NCBI GenBank assembly: GCA_900540005.1
Contig: UQEM01000071.1
Coordinates: forward strand, 1 to 12,110
Source of the DNA: an uncultured Ruminococcus sp.
GTDB lineage: Bacteria; Bacillota; Clostridia; Oscillospirales; Ruminococcaceae
Reading direction: 5' to 3'
Length of the DNA stretch: 12,110 nucleotides
Within the stretch, counting starts at the first letter, position 1; every line of letters starts with the position of its first letter. Below are positions 6,668 through 12,110 of the stretch, piece after piece. The position numbers and the translations under genes are program-made. The notes below the pieces were generated by a model. The model ran no database searches, was not told where the DNA came from, and worked only from the letters and a program-made list of their open reading frames with translations.

Positions 6668-6834
6668 TCCAATTCCCTCCTTTCAAACAGCTCATGTAAA
6701 TCAGGCTCTTTGGGCTGATAAAATGTGATACCGCAAACACTGCCATTTGAGATATACAGTACAGCCTTAACAAGAGCAAGAAGTACAATTGCCAGAATAC
6801 TTTTTTTGTCTTTATCGTCTTTAACTGTTATCAC
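6664..6834 (-). CDS. agrD: AgrD-like cyclic peptide precursor 1 (predicted ring CGITF)
   Basis: A 56-residue product, directly before the second agrD and overlapping the 3' end of agrB by 14 bases. After a charged N-terminus (KDDKDKKS) comes a hydrophobic helix (ILAIVLLALVKAVLYI), then NGSVCGITFYQPKEPDLHEL. The single cysteine, the aromatic residue four positions later and the YQPKEPDL tail match the AgrD signature, with a predicted five-residue thiolactone CGITF released after Phe38. The start is the weak point. GTG at 6834 is the only near-normal start before the hydrophobic helix and has no good ribosome binding site, so expression probably depends on coupling to agrB translation. The C-terminal ERRELE codons carry the ribosome binding site of agrD2. 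It could be a second signal, an antagonist or a decaying copy. Confidence 0.8.
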   Translation of the reverse strand: MITVKDDKDKKSILAIVLLALVKAVLYISNGSVCGITFYQPKEPDLHELFERRELE

Positions 6835-7405
6835 CCCGATTCAAGAAACGACCGAGCAGAGCCGCTATTGCCGACAGCAGTATTCCACTTGATACATAAA
6901 GACTTAATTCATTAATGCGGAATACTATAAGGATAACAGCAATTGCGGATAGAAATACAGCGAAAATACGACTTCTTCGTCTCAGCTTCACTCCTTTTTC
7001 CTCAGACATCGGTTTATTCGGATGTGGAACTGGAGCGATACAGAAAATGATAGGTAAGGCTAAAGCTAAAAATCCTACGCTTAAAAGCCAGATAAGCTTT
7101 CCTGATACATTGCAGATACCATACGAGAAAATCAGCATTACAACGATCAGTGTAAACATACAGCTCAAATGGCTGTTGGCATGATACCCACCGACAAGCT
7201 TCCTTAATCCCATAAAAACGGCTACAAAAACAATAACCGAAGGCAGTGTATGGGAAATAAGAGCAATCAACAGCACGATAAGGGTATTCAGCATATCGGA
7301 TAAAAGCAGTTCCATACCATAGGCATATATCACTTCTTTGGACTCCTCAGTTATGTTTTGAACCACAAAAAAGTGTGCTATGCTTTTTGCAAGTTTTGAA
7401 ATCAT
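6821..7405 (-). CDS. agrB: AgrB-family peptide-processing membrane protease
   Basis: A 194-residue accessory gene regulator B protein. AgrB is a membrane cysteine endopeptidase that cuts the C-terminal tail off AgrD and forms the thiolactone ring. The catalytic pair is visible in GGYHANSHLSCMF: His75 and Cys82, with the same seven-residue spacing as in the staphylococcal enzyme. Several membrane segments follow or surround it (about 40-65, 83-97, 104-123, 147-162, 172-186), with the usual basic loop KLRRRSR before the last pair. The length is normal. The ATG at 7405 has AGGAAGTG seven bases upstream, close to the ideal sequence. It is the first gene after a predicted AgrA-controlled promoter and is followed, with overlap, by two agrD-like genes. 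A relic of a related agrB sits at 2799-2867. Confidence 0.95.
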   Translation of the reverse strand: MISKLAKSIAHFFVVQNITEESKEVIYAYGMELLLSDMLNTLIVLLIALISHTLPSVIVFVAVFMGLRKLVGGYHANSHLSCMFTLIVVMLIFSYGICNVSGKLIWLLSVGFLALALPIIFCIAPVPHPNKPMSEEKGVKLRRRSRIFAVFLSAIAVILIVFRINELSLYVSSGILLSAIAALLGRFLNRGDNS

Positions 7406-7426
7406 CTCTGATCACTTCCTGCAAAA

Positions 7427-7455
7427 ATCATAGAACACGCAGGTAAATTTTCCAA
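7427..7455 (-). promoter_or_regulatory. Predicted sigma-A promoter of the agrB-agrD-VWA operon
   Basis: Read on the minus strand, TTGGAA (7455-7450) and TATGAT (7432-7427) are separated by exactly 17 bases. They match the -35 and -10 consensus at four and five of six positions. Transcription would start near 7420, right at the agrB ribosome binding site, leaving a leader of only about 15 bases. The weak -35 element and the paired 9-base repeats upstream suggest an activator-dependent promoter, comparable in role to agr P2. Confidence 0.6.
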
Positions 7456-7482
7456 GTAGGTTTACTCAAAAAGTGCTGTAAG

Positions 7483-7512
7483 TGTCCCCAACTGTCGGTT
7501 TTATGTCCCCAA
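7483..7512 (-). promoter_or_regulatory. Paired 9-bp direct repeats, probable AgrA (LytTR) binding site
   Basis: TTGGGGACA occurs twice on the minus strand (7512-7504 and 7491-7483), with start-to-start spacing of exactly 21 bases, two helical turns. Two 9-bp direct repeats about 12 bases apart are the known site type for LytTR response regulators such as AgrA. The proximal copy is preceded by ACAG, giving ACAGTTGGG, one base from the staphylococcal half-site ACAGTTAGG. The pair ends 27 bases upstream of the predicted -35 element. The binding protein is inferred to be the AgrA of this locus. Confidence 0.65.
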
Positions 7513-7523
7513 ATGCATTTTTG

Positions 7524-8822
7524 TTAGACTGGCAAACAATTCTGAACCATAATATTGAGCTTAAAAATTCCGTCCGCATAATCAAATTTTACAAGACCGT
7601 CCAAACGCTCAACCGATGATTTTATGCTGCTGATACCGATACCGTGAAGTCCCTTTTCTTTTTTCGTAGATGATAATGCTGTTGTATCTACTTCATCATA
7701 TGTATTGGATATAACAATCATAAGCTTTTCACGATCTTCGCTGATACTGAAGCAGATATGCTTATTCTGTACATCTACCCTTTGGCAGCCTTCAATCGCA
7801 TTATCCAGTCCATTCCCTATAATACGACATAGTTCCAATTCATCAGCTTTGATACTTGTTATAATGTTGACCTTACAGATAAACTCAATTCCATATGTCT
7901 GAGCAAGTGAGCCTTTTATGTTTACAATAGAATCAATGACATTATTTCCCGTATAACAAATACGATTAGCAGTCCGCACATATGAATTCAGTTTATCAAG
8001 ATACTGCATAGCAGCAGCATTGTCTCCCGATTTCATTAAGCCATTCAAAACAGAAAACTGATTTTCAATATCATGCTTAAGTTCTTTTACTTGTTTATGG
8101 GATAATGCAAGGAGCTTATAATTCTCCTGTTCCTGCTGTTTCAAAGTTTCAAGATATTTTAGTTTTATCTTATCTTCATAGCTTTCAAAAAAGTTGAACA
8201 TTGAAATATTAATAAAGATAATACCAATTAGGGAAATACTTAAAGAAATATAGTTGAGAGAATCTTTTACAGTAAAGCTGTCAAGCATCGTCTGCAAAAG
8301 AAAAATACTTATAATCGGAATTGTAATTATTAAAATCCAATACTTAATAGGCAAATCACGGATTCGTTTGTTAATGATACGGTGCATCATTCCTATAAGC
8401 CAAAGGTAGATAAGATCAGTTCCTATCATTCCGAGATAACGTCCTAAACCTGATTGTAAGAAATCTTCGGGAGTTCCCATATTGGCAATACACAGTATTC
8501 CTATAACAATCGGTTCTGATACAGATATTATCAGCAGATATATTGCGATCCAAAATATTCTATGCTTAATGGTATCATCAAAGCATAAGAACGATATTAG
8601 TGAAATCAAAACTGTAGTTAATACAAGATTAAGGAAGATATTATCACTTAATAGAACGACCGCAGAAAGAAAAGCTGTAGCTATAAGGTACGAAAAAACC
8701 AAGGGTAGTTTATCAATTTTTCTTTTGCTAAGTAATGAAAGATAAAGAAATATCAAAAGTATTTCTACTGCTACATTGGCTATTTCAATAATGTTTTGAA
8801 GAAGTACAGGCAAGACAATCAT
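7524..8822 (-). CDS. agrC: AgrC-type sensor histidine kinase
   Basis: A 432-residue membrane histidine kinase of the AgrC (HPK10) type, expected to detect the cyclic peptide and phosphorylate AgrA. Residues 1-212 contain about six to seven membrane helices. A coiled linker (about 215-245) leads to KELKHDIENQF with the phosphoacceptor His250. The GHKL ATPase domain follows: N box NGLDNAIEGC (Asn337, Asn341) and G box GLHGIGISS (391-399). Length and order are typical. The start overlaps the agrA stop in ATGA (8822-8819). AAGGAG touches the ATG with no spacing, so initiation is probably by coupling with agrA, or the real start is the in-frame TTG three codons later (8813), which has ideal spacing. 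No terminator follows; 118 bases containing a regulated promoter separate it from agrB. Confidence 0.93.
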   Translation of the reverse strand: MIVLPVLLQNIIEIANVAVEILLIFLYLSLLSKRKIDKLPLVFSYLIATAFLSAVVLLSDNIFLNLVLTTVLISLISFLCFDDTIKHRIFWIAIYLLIISVSEPIVIGILCIANMGTPEDFLQSGLGRYLGMIGTDLIYLWLIGMMHRIINKRIRDLPIKYWILIITIPIISIFLLQTMLDSFTVKDSLNYISLSISLIGIIFINISMFNFFESYEDKIKLKYLETLKQQEQENYKLLALSHKQVKELKHDIENQFSVLNGLMKSGDNAAAMQYLDKLNSYVRTANRICYTGNNVIDSIVNIKGSLAQTYGIEFICKVNIITSIKADELELCRIIGNGLDNAIEGCQRVDVQNKHICFSISEDREKLMIVISNTYDEVDTTALSSTKKEKGLHGIGISSIKSSVERLDGLVKFDYADGIFKLNIMVQNCLPV

Positions 8823-9514
8823 CTCCTTGTGGCAAAATCAAGATAGCGTGATACCACATCATCTTTATAAGTTCTTCCAATGGGGATTTTTCTTCCGTTT
8901 GACATAATAATATCATTTTTACTGATATTCTGGATATGTTCAAGGTTGATAAGCAGTCCCTTATTTACGATTATAAAGTTGTATTTCAGCAGTTCACTGC
9001 AAACCTCTGTAAAATCGCCACCGTACTCCAATTCGCCTGTAGAAGTAAATATGACCACCTTTCTCTTGTGTCCCTCAAAATACAATATATCAATCAGTCT
9101 GAATTTGAAAGACAAGTTCCTGTTGCTGAATTTGTAGGTTCTGAATCGCTGCTCACATTCATCAAAAATAGAAGATAGTTGTTGCGTGTATAAATAATCG
9201 GGTTGATTTTTCAAAATGTATCGAAAAGCATTGACCTCATACCCCTGTACTGCAAACTCAGCATAATTCGTCAGAAAAGAAATAATTACTGATTTATCTG
9301 TTTGTCTGATTTTTTCGGCTGTCTGTAAACCGTTCAGCTCAGGCATTTCCACATCGAGGATAATGACCTCATACATACCCTTAATAAAAGAGCTTAACAG
9401 TTCTTTACCGCTTGAAAATTCGTGAATCTGGCAGTCTGGAATTTTAAGGTCAGCAATTTTTCTGTGCAGTTGTCTTAAGAATACCTGTTCATCATCACAA
9501 ATAGCGATATTCAT
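8819..9514 (-). CDS. agrA: AgrA-type LytTR response regulator
   Basis: A 231-residue response regulator. The receiver domain (1-120) has the acidic pair Asp7-Asp8 (AICDDEQ), the phosphoacceptor Asp54 (ILDVEMPELNG), Thr82 and Lys102 (YILKN). The C-terminal LytTR DNA-binding domain (about 130-231) contains the typical ILYFEGHKRKV and the closing RKIPIGRTYKDDV. LytTR regulators bind pairs of 9-bp direct repeats, and such a pair occurs before agrB in this window. I start the gene at ATG 9514 because GAGGTGA lies five bases upstream; the in-frame GTG at 9523 overlaps that site. It is the first gene after a near-consensus promoter and overlaps agrC by four bases, so regulator and kinase are made together. 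Placing regulator before kinase, both ahead of agrB/agrD, differs from the classical BDCA order. Confidence 0.94.
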   Translation of the reverse strand: MNIAICDDEQVFLRQLHRKIADLKIPDCQIHEFSSGKELLSSFIKGMYEVIILDVEMPELNGLQTAEKIRQTDKSVIISFLTNYAEFAVQGYEVNAFRYILKNQPDYLYTQQLSSIFDECEQRFRTYKFSNRNLSFKFRLIDILYFEGHKRKVVIFTSTGELEYGGDFTEVCSELLKYNFIIVNKGLLINLEHIQNISKNDIIMSNGRKIPIGRTYKDDVVSRYLDFATRR

Positions 9515-9555
9515 TACACTCACCTCACGACTGGTAGCTTTATGTATCAGTTACT

Positions 9556-9584
9556 ATTATATCACATCGAAGAGATTATTTCAA
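9556..9584 (-). promoter_or_regulatory. Sigma-A promoter of agrA-agrC
   Basis: On the minus strand, TTGAAA (9584-9579), a 17-base spacer and a perfect TATAAT (9561-9556) form a near-consensus housekeeping promoter. The predicted transcript begins about 35 bases before the agrA ATG. Its strength suggests steady expression of the sensing pair without an activator. Confidence 0.85.
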
Positions 9585-9595
9585 GAGTAAAAATT

Positions 9596-9633
9596 GGCTA
9601 TGTCCCCATTTATATAGTTGCGGAGACATAGCC
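9596..9633 (-). terminator. Inverted repeat upstream of the agrA promoter (terminator-like, possible operator)
   Basis: GGCTATGTCTCC and GGGGACATAGCC (read on the minus strand) pair over 12 bases with one G-U, around a 14-base loop. AATTTTTA follows, so leftward transcripts could terminate here. This would insulate agrA from upstream transcription; an open minus-strand frame ending in TAG at 9649-9647 may be the tail of a lost gene. The arms also contain GGGGACA and its near-copy GGAGACA, the motif of the predicted AgrA sites, here inverted and 21 bases apart. An operator role is therefore also possible. Confidence 0.55.
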
Positions 9634-9697
9634 TAATAATGTTTTACTATTCCTTCATCGAATATGGTTTATTGCCTGATTTAGCAGTGGGTGTACT

Positions 9698-12073
9698 TAT
9701 AAGTGTTTTACGGATAAACAGTATGGTACAACCAAACTGCATGATTTCTTCTTTGCCCAGACATTAGATAAGGTAAAAGAGGGCGGAATCGTTGCTTTTG
9801 TCACATCGAAAGGAACGCTCGACAAGAAAGATGAGAGCTTCCGCAGACAGTTAGCAGAAAAAGCAGATCTGGTCGGTGCTGTTCGATTGCCAAATACTGC
9901 ATTTAAGGCGAATGCAGGTACAGAAGTTACTTCGGATATTATTTTCTTACAAAAACGCTCTGCACCGCCGGAAGAACTGCCTGATTGGGTACATCTTGGC
10001 AAAACTGAGGACGGACTGAGAGTAAACAGCTACTTTGCGAAAAATCCTGAAATGGTACTTGGTGCGATCGTAGAGGGCAACAAGCTTTACGGCAGAAATG
10101 ACGATACAATGTGCATTCCGATTGATGGCGCAGATCTTCGACAGCAGATTCATGAAGCGGTACAGAAACTGGATACGCAGATTTCTCAGGTAAAAACCAA
10201 TGCGGTTTTCCAATTCAGCGACAAGCAAGTTACAATGACTGCTGCTGAACTTCGCCCGTTCAGTTTTTTCAAAAATGATAAGGGTGATATTTATCTCAAA
10301 GGCGGAGAAAGCAAGCTTGGGAATTTTGATGTTTCCAAAGTAATGGATACAAAATCGAAGGACTACGATCGTATGACTGCATTCATTGATTTGCGAGATA
10401 CGGTTCGTGAACTTCTCAAAGTACAGGCAGATGACCGTCCTGAAAATGAGATTAAAGCGGTTCAGCAGAAACTCTCTGTTCAGTATGATGATTTTTACAA
10501 GAAGTACGGGCTTTTGCACAGCCGCAAAAACCGTTCAGTTCTGCGTGATGATTGCTCCTACAATCTGCTTCTTACCCTTGAAAAGGATTTTGATAAGGAC
10601 AAGCTGATCGCAAAGTCTGATATTTTTACCAAAAGAACTGTCAGACCATCAAAACCGATTGAACACGTGGATACAGCACTAGAAGCACTTGCAATCTCTA
10701 TGGCGGAAACGGCAAAGGTTGATCTTGAATACATGAGCAAGCTGACAGATATGTCACAGGAACTGCTGATTGCGGAGTTAAAGGGTGAGATTTTTCTTGT
10801 GCCGAACACCGAAGAGTATCAGTCGGCAAGTGAATACCTGTCTGGTGATATTTGTCAGAAGCTGGATATTGCAGCAGCTTATGCTGAAAGTGACAGCCGT
10901 TTTGCTGAAAATGTCACGGTTCTTGAAAAGGCGATGCCGGAGCCGTTAAAGGCAGGCGATATTGATGTGAAGATCGGTGCGACATGGATTCCGAAAAAAC
11001 TGTATCAGCAGTTCATGTATGAAACCTTTCAAACGCCGAGAGAAAATCGTGAGGACGTAAAGAAAGCGTTCTGGGTGAAACCAAAAAATATTACTGTTGA
11101 TTATTCCGAACATACAAATACTTGGCATATTGAGAATAAGAGGGCTGATGCATCTGTTATCTCTACCCGTGACTATGGTTCCAGAAAAATGAATGCTTAT
11201 GAGATTATGGAACAGCTTCTCAACCTCAAAGAGCCAAAGGTGTACAAGCCTGAAACGTACATTGATCTGAATGGAAACGAAAAAGAACGCAGAGTTGTGG
11301 ACATAAAAGCAACAAAAATTGTGCAGCAGAAAGCCGGTAAAATCAAACAGGCTTTCAAAGATTGGATATTCAGAGATCCGGAACGTGCTATTCCACTTGT
11401 AGAACAGTACAACCGACAATTCAATTCTATTCGTCCTCGTGAATATGACGGCTCAGCTTTAAGATTTCCGGGTATGAACTCTGCAATCACGCTGAAAGAA
11501 CATCAGAAAAACGCTATTGCACACGCTTTATTTGGCGGCAACACGCTGTTCGCACACTGTGTTGGTGCAGGCAAGACGTTTGAAATGATAGCGGCAGCAA
11601 TGGAGAGCAAAAGACTTGGACTTTGTACAAAGCCTCTTTTTGCCGTTCCAAATCATCTGACAGAACAAATTGGTGAAGATTTTCAGAAACTATATCCCGG
11701 TGCAAATATTCTTGTTGCAACAAAGAATGATTTCAAAAAGGAAAATCGTCAGCAGCTGTTTGCAAAAATCGCTACCGGTGATTTTGATGCAGTAATCATC
11801 GGACACTCACAGCTTGGTATGATTCCGCTTTCTAAAGAAAGACAAGTTGCCATTCTGCAAGACCAGATCAATGACATTATGATCGGAATTGAGGAGTTAA
11901 AAAAGGCGGAGGGTTCACGTTTTCAGGTCAAGCAGATGGAGCGTACCAAGAAATCGCTGGAAGCAAAACTGGATAAGCTGGAGAAAACACATGACGATAT
12001 TCTTACCTTTGAAGAAATGGGCATAGACAAGCTGATCGTGGATGAATCCCATGAGTGTACGACACGTTCGTAA
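9698..12073 (+). pseudogene. Internal piece of a large element-borne DNA methylase/helicase, truncated at both ends
   Basis: The frame opens at 9680 (TGA at 9677) and homology-like sequence begins near 9698 with YKCFTDKQYGTTKLHDFFF, without a start codon; the later ATG/TTG codons lie inside conserved sequence. It corresponds to the SNF2/DEAD-type helicase fused behind an N6-adenine methylase domain that is common on clostridial integrative elements. Visible parts, in order, are the end of the methylase fold (KEGGIVAFVTSKGTLDK, then RLPNTAFKANAGTEVTSDI), a long middle region, then the helicase start: FPGMNSAITLKEHQKNAIA, Walker A VGAGKT (11561-11578), FAVPNHLTEQIGEDF, and the DESH Walker B box (12041-12052). 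The NPPY methylase motif is missing upstream, and all helicase motifs after DESH are missing downstream. The frame ends five codons beyond DESHE in unrelated sequence that may be an intron. If so, the 3' truncation is only apparent; the 5' loss is real and the piece is probably not functional. Confidence 0.85.
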
Positions 12074-12110
12074 CTGAAAAGGTTGCGCACAAGGTCGTAT
12101 GAAAATATAA
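12055..12110 (+). other. Possible 5' end of a group II intron
   Basis: Conserved helicase sequence stops inside the glutamate codon of DESHE, and GTGTACGACACG begins at 12055. This is close to the GUGYG start of group II introns. The next bases can fold like the first part of domain I: TACGA pairs with TCGTA around CACGT, and the 5' GTGT can pair with GCAC in TTGCGCACAAGG. Group II introns are known guests of conjugative-element genes. Only 56 bases are visible, the fifth base is A where G is expected, and no intron-encoded protein can be seen, so this remains a proposal. Confidence 0.42.

Noticed and set aside
6549..6788. A 79-codon open frame on the minus strand over the agrD genes
   Set aside because: It is in the frame between two well-supported AgrD-like genes, lacks a ribosome binding site, and its cysteine-rich product makes no sense next to the clear AgrD signatures in the other frames.
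6801..6807. Run of seven T (A7 on the coding strand) in agrD1 as a programmed slippage site
   Set aside because: Either shift would destroy the intact AgrD signature downstream, and the unshifted frame already explains the gene.
9887..9889. TTG as start of the methylase/helicase piece
   Set aside because: The codon lies inside the conserved RLPNTAF stretch and coding similarity extends at least 60 codons upstream, so it is not a start.
10946..11490. Minus-strand open frames antisense to the helicase
   Set aside because: The plus strand carries helicase motifs in a continuous frame, and the antisense frames have no recognisable domain or start signal.

Overview
The window looks like an accessory island of a low-GC Firmicute of class Clostridia, probably a Ruminococcus-like gut anaerobe. 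This is inferred from gene content: an AgrD/AgrB/AgrC/AgrA-type peptide quorum-sensing locus, a clostridial-type surface protein with von Willebrand A and calcium-binding repeats, and debris of conjugative or mobilisable elements (relaxase tail, serine recombinase, the large methylase/helicase protein typical of integrative elements). No rRNA, tRNA or CRISPR array was seen.

Layout. Positions 1-1440 (minus strand) hold one unrecognised protein gene cut in two by an in-frame amber codon. Positions ~1443-2648 (plus strand), visibly richer in G+C than the rest, hold the C-terminal tail of a relaxase-like protein and an intact small serine recombinase. Positions 2649-2878 have no intact gene but contain nested inverted repeats, a leftward terminator and a short relic of a second agrB. 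Positions 2879-9514 (minus strand) are the core of the window. In transcription order they are agrA, agrC, a predicted regulated promoter, agrB, two tandem overlapping agrD-like peptide genes (both too short for routine gene calling), a 1071-residue secreted VWA protein, and a 110-residue single-pass membrane protein. Positions ~9698-12073 (plus strand) are an internal piece of a methylase/helicase, missing its N-terminus and interrupted just after its DESH box by what looks like the 5' end of a group II intron.

How the parts may work together. A sigma-A promoter (TTGAAA-17-TATAAT) drives agrA-agrC. AgrB would process the two precursors, whose predicted five-residue rings are CGITF and CYHWF. 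AgrC would sense a peptide and phosphorylate AgrA. Between agrC and agrB there are two copies of TTGGGGACA exactly 21 bp apart, upstream of a TTGGAA-17-TATGAT promoter, which is the geometry expected of a LytTR-domain (AgrA) site. This would make agrB-agrD1-agrD2-VWA protein-membrane protein a self-amplifying, density-controlled unit in which the surface protein is encoded in the same operon as the signal. The gene order A-C-B-D-D-effector, the double signal gene and the built-in large effector are the most unusual features. The agrB relic beyond the operon suggests that the cassette was once duplicated.
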